Shown here: piece by piece, positions 9,725 to 17,596 of the stretch | Position numbering within the stretch: position 1 is the stretch's first letter | Layout: each line of letters begins with the position of its first letter | Source of the DNA: Bifidobacterium breve | GTDB lineage: Bacteria > Actinomycetota > Actinomycetes > S36-B12 > UBA5976 | Reading direction: 5' to 3' | Length of the DNA stretch: 41,684 nt | NCBI GenBank assembly: GCA_945866135.1 | Contig: CAMBGF010000004.1 | Coordinates: 1 to 41,684, forward strand | Made by a program: the position numbers and the translations under genes | Notes under the pieces: model-generated | The model's input: the letters and a program-made list of their open reading frames with translations, nothing else | The model's database searches: none | Told to the model about the DNA's origin: nothing

Positions 9725-9756
9725 CGCACTAGGGGATGTTAACCCAAGTGCGTTTT
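9725..9756 (+). terminator. terminator of importer operon
   Basis: CGCACT (9725-9730) pairs with AGTGCG (9747-9752), continued by GGG/CCC after an A-A mismatch, and is followed by TTTT at 9753-9756. It is correctly placed just after the last ATPase gene. Its right half lies inside the 3' end of the convergent peptidase gene. Confidence 0.6.
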
Positions 9757-11814
9757 GAAATATTCGACAGTTAGCAACATTAAGTTTTCCGAGATTATTT
9801 CCTGTGGTGTCATGTGAGTTACTCCCGATAGTGGCAAAACTGTATGTGCTTTTTTGTGAGTTAGCAGTGCCCCACTTAAGGAAAGTGAATGCGCAGCAAC
9901 AACATTGTCATCGGCTAACCCATGAATCAACATAAGTGGTCGCTCGAGTCCACTTGCTTTTTCAATTAATGAGTTTTCGGAATACACTTCTGGAAATTTT
10001 TCTGGGTGCCCGAGATAACGTTCGGTGTAGGCAGTGTCATACCAAAGCCACTCGGTCACTGGAGCGCCAGCAACAGCTGCGTGGAAAACATCAGGACGCT
10101 CCAGCACAGCTAGTGCACTTAGGTAACCCCCAAATGACCAACCAGTTATGCCAACTCGGTTAGCATCAACGTCGTTTGGAAAACGGGCAGCTACATCTGC
10201 AATCGCGTTAACTTGATCTTCGAGCACTGGCTTAACGAAATCCTGATAAATCGAATGATCCCAGGCCGGTCCACGCCCTGGTGTCCCGCGATTATCGGCA
10301 ACGATAACTACAAATCCTTGATCAGCAAACCATTGATCTATCGCGTAAGTTAACGCGCCATTTTGAACGCAGGCGTGATGTGGTCCGCCGTAAGGCCGCA
10401 TCAGCACGGGAAGTTTTTTGCTCCCGAACACATGGTCGAGTGGGAAGATCACTGCGGTATTCACTAAATTGAGCCCAGTTTTAAGTTGGTGAACTTGCGA
10501 CTGAAAACTAGGTGATTCAGCTAATGAATCGAAGTAATGTTCAGTTTTGGCGCCCCGGCGTAATTGGTAGCTCCGTGTGTGGGTATCTAAGCGAGACTCA
10601 ATCAAAATCTGAAGTTCGCCAGTTGTGCTGGTAGCGCCAGCAACTCCACCCTGGGCAAGTTCAGTAAGTGAGCCGTCGTAACCAACTCGAACCACGTCGC
10701 GACTTACCGCATCCGAAGTTGCTACCACATCAATATATTCAGTGGTTATGTCAATTACAGACATAACTTGAAAGCCTGGTGGCGTAATTGCTTTTCCAGC
10801 AAGCTGAAGTTCTCGAGTATCACTTTGGCGATTATCGATGACAGAGACAATTTCACTGCCATGCCAACGTGGCTGACCAGGTATTACTTCCACAAATTCA
10901 TGGTCAGTTACTTCATGAACAATTTTCAAATCAGATTCAGTGAGCGCATAAGTAACAAAATTCTGCTGCGCGCGGTCAGCAACTGTTAGCAACGCGGCGC
11001 AATCCTTTTGCCAGGACACACTAATCAAGTATTCAAAGGAATCGTTATCCCAATTGATTGCAACTTTTTCTCCAGCAAGCGAGATTCTTGCTAACCCAAG
11101 AACCGCATTTTTTGTGCCAGCTGCCGGGTATCGAATTTCAGTTGGCTGTTTTTGCGGTGTTGCTGGATCCGAAATCCACCAGGTTTGAACTTGCGCATCA
11201 TTTGTTTGTTCAACGATCAATTCGTCGCTATTTGGTGACCACCAGTAACCGCTCATGCGATCAAATTCTTCAGCAGCAATGAAGTCAGATAATCCCCAGC
11301 AAACATTTTCGGCAGACTCATTTGTCAGATTTCGCACGTTGCTGCCGTCGAATTCGCAAACCAACAAATCTTTGCCATTTGACCAAGCAATTCGATTGCC
11401 ATCTGGAGCTATCTTTGGATCGATTACTGGCTGTGGGACTTCGAGTTCAACAAACTCTTTAGTGACTACTTGTCCGGCAAACAACTTGCCAGAAAGTGCA
11501 AAAATTACTTTTGTGCCAGTTGTATCGCATGAGTAACTGGTGATGCCCGAAGTTGTTTCCCGCATTCGTTCGCGGCGAGCCCGTTCGGCCTCTGGAATTT
11601 CGCCATCAACTGCCAAGAGAATTCGCGGATCGGCAATTTTCGTTTCAACTCGAGCGGCAACGTCGTATGCCCAAAGGGAGTTAACTGAGTCCCGGCCAGA
11701 CTCACTTCGCAGAAATAGGACGTGCTCTGCTGAGCCGCAAATAAGAAAGCTGCGAGGCGCTCCGAGTTGGAAGTTTCGAGTAGCGGCGCTTTGTCGTGGA
11801 AAGGTTTCACTCAC
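9739..11814 (-). CDS. S9 family prolyl oligopeptidase (DPP-IV type)
   Basis: Serine peptidase of the prolyl oligopeptidase clan, 691 residues, likely releasing N-terminal dipeptides. An N-terminal beta-propeller (about 1-450) precedes an alpha/beta-hydrolase domain. The triad is readable: Ser560 in GWSFGGY, Asp636 in HGLADDN, His667 in GVTHM. The stretch AAEEFDRMSGYWWSP (about 180-194) matches the DPP-IV motif whose two glutamates hold the substrate amino end. No signal peptide is seen, so it is probably cytoplasmic. The GTG start at 11814 is preceded by AGGA with 7 nt spacing. It is convergent with the importer operon, and a role in degrading imported peptides is an inference from position. 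Confidence 0.9.
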   Translation of the reverse strand: MSETFPRQSAATRNFQLGAPRSFLICGSAEHVLFLRSESGRDSVNSLWAYDVAARVETKIADPRILLAVDGEIPEAERARRERMRETTSGITSYSCDTTGTKVIFALSGKLFAGQVVTKEFVELEVPQPVIDPKIAPDGNRIAWSNGKDLLVCEFDGSNVRNLTNESAENVCWGLSDFIAAEEFDRMSGYWWSPNSDELIVEQTNDAQVQTWWISDPATPQKQPTEIRYPAAGTKNAVLGLARISLAGEKVAINWDNDSFEYLISVSWQKDCAALLTVADRAQQNFVTYALTESDLKIVHEVTDHEFVEVIPGQPRWHGSEIVSVIDNRQSDTRELQLAGKAITPPGFQVMSVIDITTEYIDVVATSDAVSRDVVRVGYDGSLTELAQGGVAGATSTTGELQILIESRLDTHTRSYQLRRGAKTEHYFDSLAESPSFQSQVHQLKTGLNLVNTAVIFPLDHVFGSKKLPVLMRPYGGPHHACVQNGALTYAIDQWFADQGFVVIVADNRGTPGRGPAWDHSIYQDFVKPVLEDQVNAIADVAARFPNDVDANRVGITGWSFGGYLSALAVLERPDVFHAAVAGAPVTEWLWYDTAYTERYLGHPEKFPEVYSENSLIEKASGLERPLMLIHGLADDNVVAAHSLSLSGALLTHKKAHTVLPLSGVTHMTPQEIISENLMLLTVEYFKTHLG

Positions 11815-11921
11815 CTATTGATCCTGCCATGTCAGGGCGCTGGTTGCCACAGCGTCAGGGGATTCTCTCGTACGTTAAGTTATAGGTAAAGAATGACAAA
11901 GATGGAAGATTTAAAAATACG

Positions 11922-12845
11922 ATGGCTAAAGTTTCTGCAAATATCCCGCGCTTGCTGTTGGTGCACGCGCACCCCGACGATGAAACAATCGGCAGCGGGG
12001 CAACTATGGCCAAATATGTTGCCCAGGGCGCACTAGTAACCCTAGTTACGTGCACTTTGGGTGAAGAGGGCGAAATTTTAGTTTCGGAGCTGGCAAATTT
12101 AGCTTCAGACAAAACAGATGGCCTGGGATCTCATCGCATCATAGAACTAGGTAATGCCATGGCCGAACTTTGCGTAACTGATTGGCGACTCCTTGGGGGC
12201 GCTGGAAAATTTCGTGATAGCGGAATGATTGGCACACCGCCAAATGAGCACCCTGATAATTTTTGGAATGCAGATTTGTTAGAAGCCGCTAGACACTTAG
12301 TGGAAATAATTCGCGAAGTTAAACCACAGGTACTCATTACTTATGATGACTTTGGCGGCTATGGTCATCCAGATCACATTCAAGCGCATCGAGTAGCGCA
12401 TTACGCGCGAGAATTAGCGGCCGCGAGCAGTTTCGCACCTGAACTTGGCGAACAGTGGACAATTGAAAAGGTTTACTGGACTGCATTCCCAGTAAGTGTG
12501 ATGCGCGCTGGAATCGAAATGCTGCGCGCCTCAGGTGACCAAACAGATTTCGCTACCCAGGATCCAGATGAGATTCCATTTGCTTGCCCCGATGAACTCG
12601 TAACGACAGCAATTGATGGCAGCGACTTTGCCGACCAAAAAATGCGAGCACTAAGAGCCCATGCCACACAAATCAGCACCGAAGATGGCTTCTTTGCACT
12701 TTCAAATAATTTGGGTTCCCAAGTAATGGGTACTGAGTATTACCGACTAGTTGCCGGGACACCAACCGCCCCGTTTGATGAACTTGGCCGTGAGACGAAC
12801 TTATTTAGCGGTATCGCAGGTCTTGTAGCGAGTCCCAATGTCTAA
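11922..12845 (+). CDS. mshB: mycothiol biosynthesis deacetylase MshB
   Basis: Zinc-dependent deacetylase of the PIG-L/LmbE family, 307 residues. In mycothiol synthesis it converts GlcNAc-inositol to GlcN-inositol. Zinc-site motifs are HAHPDDE (residues 15-21) and GGYGHPDH (145-152). Further MshB-like stretches are VTCTLGEEGE (42-51) and LGGAGKFRDSGM (91-102), which separate it from the related Mca amidase and general LmbE proteins. It faces away from the S9 peptidase and overlaps the next gene by 8 nt. The Shine-Dalgarno is weak (GGAAG, far upstream). The same gene order (mshB, small membrane gene, ferredoxin, dapC) is known in mycobacteria as I recall it. Confidence 0.9.
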   Translation: MAKVSANIPRLLLVHAHPDDETIGSGATMAKYVAQGALVTLVTCTLGEEGEILVSELANLASDKTDGLGSHRIIELGNAMAELCVTDWRLLGGAGKFRDSGMIGTPPNEHPDNFWNADLLEAARHLVEIIREVKPQVLITYDDFGGYGHPDHIQAHRVAHYARELAAASSFAPELGEQWTIEKVYWTAFPVSVMRAGIEMLRASGDQTDFATQDPDEIPFACPDELVTTAIDGSDFADQKMRALRAHATQISTEDGFFALSNNLGSQVMGTEYYRLVAGTPTAPFDELGRETNLFSGIAGLVASPNV

Positions 12846-13233
12846 ATTTCGCGTGTTTATGGGAAGTGCTTTAGCAAGTTTGGCGATCAGTGTTGTAGCG
12901 GGATTTGCGCAAGCAAACCGAGTGGTAATTATTGGAATAAAAATTCCCTACGGGCTGCCGTTGGCGCTGTTGCTTTGCATTTTTGGCGTACTCTGGTTGA
13001 ATCGCTTTTTTGGAACCAGGTTTGCGGGCTTAGTTTTTCTGGTCATTTGGGTTATCACAACCCTGCAGCTTGCAATTGAATCACCAAGCGGTGATTTGGT
13101 GCTCTCTGCTACCTGGTACTCATCTGCCTACGTCATAGCAGGCGCTATCTTGGTTTCAGCGACAGCGATGGTGCCCCCAATGCGCAAGCCAGAATCCGAA
13201 ACTACGCAAATTCAAGATGTAGTGGCGCACTAG
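12838..13233 (+). CDS. small integral membrane protein downstream of mshB
   Basis: 131 residues with four predicted membrane helices (about 8-26, 37-54, 62-79 and 92-113) and a short hydrophilic C-terminal tail. It overlaps the mshB stop by 8 nt, so the two are translationally coupled. A membrane protein in the same place after mshB exists in mycobacteria (Rv1171) and other actinobacteria. No catalytic motif is visible and the function is unknown. Confidence 0.75.
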   Translation: MSKFRVFMGSALASLAISVVAGFAQANRVVIIGIKIPYGLPLALLLCIFGVLWLNRFFGTRFAGLVFLVIWVITTLQLAIESPSGDLVLSATWYSSAYVIAGAILVSATAMVPPMRKPESETTQIQDVVAH

Positions 13234-13361
13234 CTCACCCCTTAAAGTGGGCGCAAAAGTATGTGTCACCAAGTACCTGATGCGACAAAAATCTCGGACT
13301 ACGGGTAGATTTAGAGTAATTGTGGTGCTAATCCCACTGAAATGAATTTATGGAGGTCTAA

Positions 13362-13682
13362 ATGACTTATGTGATCGCGCTGCCTTGTGTTGATGTTAAA
13401 GACAAGGCTTGTATCGAAGAGTGCCCAGTAGATTGCATCTACGAAGGCGATCGCATGATGTACATCCAGGCTGACGAATGTGTTGACTGCGGCGCTTGCG
13501 AACCAGTGTGCCCAACTGAAGCGATCTATTACGAAGACGATGTGCCTGAAAAATGGGACGAATTCAAAGTTGTAAATACGGCATTTTTTGAAACCCTTGG
13601 CTCACCTGGTGGCGCATCCAAAACTGGTAAAACCAGTAATGATCCAGAATCTGTAGCGTCCCTGCCACCGCAGGTGAGTTAA
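13362..13682 (+). CDS. fdxA: 7Fe ferredoxin, FdxA/FdxC type
   Basis: Small electron carrier, 106 residues, with one [3Fe-4S] and one [4Fe-4S] cluster. The cysteine pattern is visible: C9, C17 and C21 followed by P22, C25, then C40-x2-C43-x2-C46-x3-C50-P. The sequence is very close to mycobacterial FdxC through IYYEDDVP (about residue 60), after which the tail is divergent. The start is supported by GGAGG 6 nt before the ATG. A 128-nt gap before it should hold its promoter, though I cannot pick one confidently. dapC follows at once, and the ferredoxin-dapC pairing is conserved in actinobacteria. Confidence 0.93.
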   Translation: MTYVIALPCVDVKDKACIEECPVDCIYEGDRMMYIQADECVDCGACEPVCPTEAIYYEDDVPEKWDEFKVVNTAFFETLGSPGGASKTGKTSNDPESVASLPPQVS

Positions 13683-13706
13683 CTGATTGCACCACTTGCA
13701 AATGGG

Positions 13707-14777
13707 TTGCCCGATTTCCCTTGGGATCGAATTGCGGCAGCTGGTGAACACGCAAGAAAACATCCGGATGGAATTGTCGATTTATCAATCGGCACTCCGG
13801 TCGATGACACTCCAAAAGTAATCACTAGCGCATTAGCCGCCGCCGCCAATGCCCCTGGCTACCCAACGGCAGCTGGCTTGTTGGAACTTCGGCAAGCTTG
13901 GACAAATTGGGCCGGGCGAATTTTGCATGCGGAATTAACTACTGATCAAGTTGCGCCCTCCATTGGGTCAAAGGAAATTGTTGCCTGGCTGCCAATTATT
14001 TTCGGTCTAACAGCGCAAAGCGTCGTCGCGATACCCGAGCTGGCTTACCCAACTTATGCAGTCGGGGCGATGATGGCGCAGGCAAAATTTGTTACTTACA
14101 AAAATGCCGATTCGATTCCCGCAAATGCAGATTTGATTTGGGTAAATTCACCCAGCAATCCAACGGGTGAGGTTTTGGGTGTTAGTGAACTAAAAGCAAT
14201 TATTGCTCGCGGCCGAGAAATCGCAGCCCCCGTAGTCAGCGATGAGTGCTACATCGAACTTGGTTGGGACGCCGAACCTATTTCGATACTTGACCCGCGA
14301 GTTTGTGGTGGTGACTTCACTGGCATATTGGCAGTTCATTCACTTTCCAAGCGCTCAAATCTTGCGGGTTATCGATCTGGATCGGTACTCGGCGACGCTA
14401 ACTTAATCTCCGACATTGTCTCGCTTCGCAAACATTCCGGAATGTTAGTTCCAACTCCAATTCAAATGGCGACAATCGCAGCATTGGGCGATGATTCACA
14501 CGTCCAGATCCAACGTGAACTTTATGCCAAGCGCCGTGAGATACTTCACAACGCTTTAGTGAACGCAGGGTTCACAGTCGAGCATTCGCAAGCTGGTTTG
14601 TACCTGTGGGCAACTAATGGAACGACCTGCGCAGAAACCATAAATTGGCTGGCAGATCGCGGAATTTTGGCCGCTCCTGGCGACTTTTATGGCCCCTCTG
14701 GTGCTCGGCATGTCCGGCTTGCGCTAACTGCCACAGATGAGCGCATAGCCAGCGCAGCAAGCCGGCTAGCCACTTAA
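13707..14777 (+). CDS. dapC: N-succinyldiaminopimelate aminotransferase DapC
   Basis: PLP-dependent class I/II aminotransferase, 356 residues from the TTG. It makes N-succinyl-L,L-diaminopimelate in lysine and peptidoglycan synthesis. Actinobacterial DapC landmarks: PDFPWDRIAAAGEHA at the N-terminus, DLSIGTPVD, the SPSNPTGEV loop, SDECYIELGW, and the PLP lysine in HSLSKRSNLAGYR. The start is uncertain. TTG 13707 is the nearest canonical codon but lacks a Shine-Dalgarno, whereas AGGTGAG at 13672-13678 sits 7 nt before an in-frame ATT at 13686, which would add APLANGL-type residues expected before PDFPW. dapD and dapE lie 3-5 kb downstream. Confidence 0.92.
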   Translation: MPDFPWDRIAAAGEHARKHPDGIVDLSIGTPVDDTPKVITSALAAAANAPGYPTAAGLLELRQAWTNWAGRILHAELTTDQVAPSIGSKEIVAWLPIIFGLTAQSVVAIPELAYPTYAVGAMMAQAKFVTYKNADSIPANADLIWVNSPSNPTGEVLGVSELKAIIARGREIAAPVVSDECYIELGWDAEPISILDPRVCGGDFTGILAVHSLSKRSNLAGYRSGSVLGDANLISDIVSLRKHSGMLVPTPIQMATIAALGDDSHVQIQRELYAKRREILHNALVNAGFTVEHSQAGLYLWATNGTTCAETINWLADRGILAAPGDFYGPSGARHVRLALTATDERIASAASRLAT

Positions 14778-14816
14778 CTGCGCCACTTGGATTAGCAAAG
14801 GCAGGGCGGCAAATAG

Positions 14817-14822
14817 TAAGTT
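14817..14822 (+). promoter_or_regulatory. -10 box for leaderless gltA transcript
   Basis: TAAGTT fits the actinobacterial TANNNT -10 and ends exactly 6 nt before the gltA ATG at 14829. No ribosome binding site is present at a usable distance, so the transcript probably starts at the ATG. Confidence 0.6.
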
Positions 14823-14828
14823 TGTCTC

Positions 14829-16112
14829 ATGTCCCAAGCAAAACTTGTCCACCCGAACGGCGAACTACTTCTTGGCGAAGTCCCAGCAACTGTTGGATCA
14901 CCGGGGTATGACGTATCTTCATTGCTGAAGGAAACTGGCCACATTACGTTGGACCCGGGATTCATGAACACTGCCTCATGTCAATCTGCGATTACTTACA
15001 TTGATGGTGACAACGGAATCTTGCGTTATCGCGGGTACCCGATTGAACAACTTGCCGCAAAAAGTACTTTTATTGAAACTTCTTACCTATTGATTTACGG
15101 ACATCTTCCAAATCCTGCGGAGTTGAGTAAATTTACCCAAGACATCACCATGCACACCATGGTGCACGAGGATCTTCGCCGATTCTTTGATGGCTTCCCG
15201 CGCGATGCGCATCCGATGCCGGTTCTTAGTAGCGCAGTAAGCGCCCTTTCTACTTTTTACCAAGATTCACTTGATCCATTTGATGAGCGCCAAGTTGAAA
15301 TTTCCACAATTCGACTTATGGCAAAGATTCCAACTCTGGCTGCTTATGCCTACAAGAAAACTATTGGTCAACCTTCGCGTTACCCAGATAACAATCTGGA
15401 CTACGTTTCTAACTTTTTAAATATGACTTTTGGGGTTCCCGCGGAACCTTACGAGGTGAATCCGGCAATCGTTAAGGCTCTGGATATGCTATTCATTTTG
15501 CATGCCGATCACGAACAGAACTGTTCAACCTCAACGGTTCGCATGGTTGGATCTTCGCACGCTAATTTATTCGCTTCAGTTTCAGCAGGCATCAATGCGC
15601 TGTTTGGTCCGCTGCATGGTGGCGCGAATCAAGCTGTTCTAGAAATGCTGGAAGGAATCCAAAGTTCCGGCGACACAGTTCAGCAATTTATTACTCGCGT
15701 TAAAAACCGCGAAGATGGCGTGAAGCTAATGGGCTTTGGGCACCGGGTTTACAAGAGTTATGATCCCCGCGCTGCAATTGTTCGTGAGCATGCACATGAT
15801 ATTTTGGCCATGCTTGGTGTTAAGGATCCACTATTTGATATCGCCAGAGAACTTGAGGAAGCTGCATTAAGTGATGAGTTCTTTATTGAGCGCAAGCTAT
15901 ACCCAAATGTTGATTTCTACACTGGCTTGATTTACCGCGCGATTGGTTTCCCAACGCGCATGTTTACTGTGCTATTTGCAATCGGTCGCGTCCCGGGCTG
16001 GATTGCGCAATGGCAGGAAATGATTACTGATCCAGAAACGAAAATTGGTCGCCCTCGCCAGGTTTACATTGGGGAAGATGCTCGCGATTACACCCAAATT
16101 GGTAAGCGCTAG
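14829..16112 (+). CDS. gltA: citrate synthase (type II)
   Basis: First enzyme of the TCA cycle, condensing acetyl-CoA and oxaloacetate, 427 residues, normal length for the hexameric type II form. Oxaloacetate/CoA-site residues are visible: HADHEQNCSTS (225-235), PLHGGAN (261-267, active-site His263), GFGHRVYK (302-309, His305), and the catalytic aspartate in PNVDFYTG. The N-terminal beta-rich domain is present. The start has no Shine-Dalgarno but a perfectly placed -10 box, so it is probably leaderless. Its 3' end converges on the prenyltransferase gene with 22 nt between stops; I see no clear terminator there. Confidence 0.96.
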   Translation: MSQAKLVHPNGELLLGEVPATVGSPGYDVSSLLKETGHITLDPGFMNTASCQSAITYIDGDNGILRYRGYPIEQLAAKSTFIETSYLLIYGHLPNPAELSKFTQDITMHTMVHEDLRRFFDGFPRDAHPMPVLSSAVSALSTFYQDSLDPFDERQVEISTIRLMAKIPTLAAYAYKKTIGQPSRYPDNNLDYVSNFLNMTFGVPAEPYEVNPAIVKALDMLFILHADHEQNCSTSTVRMVGSSHANLFASVSAGINALFGPLHGGANQAVLEMLEGIQSSGDTVQQFITRVKNREDGVKLMGFGHRVYKSYDPRAAIVREHAHDILAMLGVKDPLFDIARELEEAALSDEFFIERKLYPNVDFYTGLIYRAIGFPTRMFTVLFAIGRVPGWIAQWQEMITDPETKIGRPRQVYIGEDARDYTQIGKR

Positions 16113-16134
16113 TTAATTTTTAAAATCTGCTGTA

Positions 16135-16944
16135 CTAACCAATTGCCGCGATAAATACACCCATAACTGCCAGTCCAAGTGCCATGGCGAATGGAAAAAT
16201 AAATTTTCGCGGCAATGGAATCAGAAAGATTATTGAAGCTACAACAATTAGCCAAGCTGATTGTTCGCCAGTATTTAACGCCAGAACTAAGCCACCGCCG
16301 CCAAAAGAAATCGCGCACCCAAGTCTAGATTTATTCACACCTAGTTTTTGTGGCAGCCCATAAATCCCGCTGGCACGATCATTTTCTAAGTCCTTAAAAA
16401 CATTTGCTAAGTGCACTCCCACGCCAAATAGAGCGCCAATTGAAACCATCCAGAGTTCGCTTTGTCGACCAGTAGCGCCGAGAATTATCACAGGCAAGAG
16501 TCCAAAAGAAAATGCGAAAGGCAGGAACGATATTGCAGTGGACTTTAACTTAAAGTTGTAGGCCACTGCACTAGCCACGGCAAGTAAATGTACAAACCCG
16601 AATTTGCCTGACAAGGGACCAAAGTAAGTTAACGCAAGTAAAACAAAACCAGCCAAGTATGTAGCGCGCGAGAGAATCTTTAGTGTAATTAGCCCAGAAA
16701 CCAGGGGTTTATTTTGCCGGTTGTGCAATAAGTCATCCGAGTAATCTCGATAATCATTTGTCCAACCAACAACTAATTGCCCAGTAAAAACAGCCGCGGC
16801 GATTCCAGAAGCAGTCGTTATGTCACTTAGCCGCCAAGCTAAAAGATAAGAAATTGTCGTAACCGTTAAAGTCGGCACAAAGTGAGTCGCGCGCAGTAAA
16901 CCTATAGTGCCTCTAGTTACGAAGTGGTTCGGTTTTTGGCTCAC
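16135..16944 (-). CDS. UbiA-family prenyltransferase
   Basis: Integral membrane prenyltransferase, 269 residues from the GTG at 16944. The first aspartate motif is NDYRDYSDD and the second lies in FKDLENDRASG; both bind the prenyl diphosphate through Mg2+. About eight to nine helices follow. I chose GTG 16944 because the protein then starts just before the conserved TRGTIGLLRATH; a longer frame to 17097 overlaps the divergent gene and has no family sequence. A TAATTT box 8 nt upstream suggests a near-leaderless transcript. The acceptor (quinone ring, carotenoid, or other) cannot be read from sequence. MenA, CrtEb and similar remain options. Confidence 0.82.
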   Translation of the reverse strand: MSQKPNHFVTRGTIGLLRATHFVPTLTVTTISYLLAWRLSDITTASGIAAAVFTGQLVVGWTNDYRDYSDDLLHNRQNKPLVSGLITLKILSRATYLAGFVLLALTYFGPLSGKFGFVHLLAVASAVAYNFKLKSTAISFLPFAFSFGLLPVIILGATGRQSELWMVSIGALFGVGVHLANVFKDLENDRASGIYGLPQKLGVNKSRLGCAISFGGGGLVLALNTGEQSAWLIVVASIIFLIPLPRKFIFPFAMALGLAVMGVFIAAIG

Positions 16945-17024
16945 AATACAAGAAATTATCACTTCATTTAAGATATAGACAGGCCATTGGGGCCTATTAA
17001 GGCAACTGAAATGTGGTTGAAGAA

Positions 17025-17399
17025 ATGAACGAGAAAGAACTATTGCAACTGTGGAATGAAAAGAGATCACAGATAATCTCCGCACAAATGGCACCATCCC
17101 TAGTGCTTATCGGAATCTTGGTAATTGCTGGGTTCGGTAAATTTGATGGCGCAACCGACTCTGTGAAATATTTAGCAATTGCAGTCGCTGCAGCAACAGG
17201 AATTTTGGCAGTTATTTCACAATATGCAGCAATCCGAGAAGCATCCGCTTTAGTTGCAGACATAAATAAATTGTCGGGTGCAAGTGCGTTGGCAACAAAA
17301 GTTGGAGAATCAGGTAAGTACCTTTCCTTAACTGCAGTCATCATCGTTGCCCTAAGTGCTGCAATCTTTGCTCTTGTCGTAACTGCCATTCTGGGCTAA
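17025..17399 (+). CDS. small membrane protein of unknown function
   Basis: 124 residues with a charged N-terminal segment (MNEKELLQLWNEKRSQ), two close helices (about 23-38 and 45-63), an amphipathic Ala-rich stretch, and a third helix near the C-terminus (about 99-122). I do not recognise a family. ATG 17025 was chosen; a GTG at 17013 adds four residues. A TATTAA element at 16994-16999 may be the -10 box. The 41-codon gene below starts 2 nt after the stop, so the two form a small operon, divergent from the prenyltransferase. Confidence 0.7.
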   Translation: MNEKELLQLWNEKRSQIISAQMAPSLVLIGILVIAGFGKFDGATDSVKYLAIAVAAATGILAVISQYAAIREASALVADINKLSGASALATKVGESGKYLSLTAVIIVALSAAIFALVVTAILG

Positions 17400-17401
17400 T
17401 T

Positions 17402-17527
17402 ATGATTTTGACAATAGTGCTAGTAAGTAGCTTTATAATTTTGGTTGGAATTCTTATTTATCAATTTGAGAAACCAATTAAGAAGGGTAAGGATCTTTCT
17501 GGCAGAGGCGGAGATTTCGAAAGCTGA
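17402..17527 (+). CDS. 41-residue single-helix membrane peptide
   Basis: A short open frame begins 2 nt after the preceding small membrane gene. It encodes one hydrophobic helix (about residues 2-20), a basic segment (KPIKKGKD) and a polar tail SGRGGDFES. The close spacing, the helix followed by positive charge (positive-inside), and the clean stop support a real gene, but no independent evidence of expression exists. It has no Shine-Dalgarno apart from the end of the upstream gene, suggesting coupling. I do not recognise a family. Confidence 0.55.
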   Translation: MILTIVLVSSFIILVGILIYQFEKPIKKGKDLSGRGGDFES

Positions 17528-17596
17528 AACTCGGCCAAAATATTGGTGAATATTGTTTGACGCGCTGTACCTGACTTTAAAGGCAATTATGTCTGA

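Noticed and set aside
16945-17097. N-terminal extension of the UbiA prenyltransferase to 17097
   Set aside because: It would overlap the divergent small membrane gene and adds residues with no family similarity; GTG 16944 fits the conserved start.
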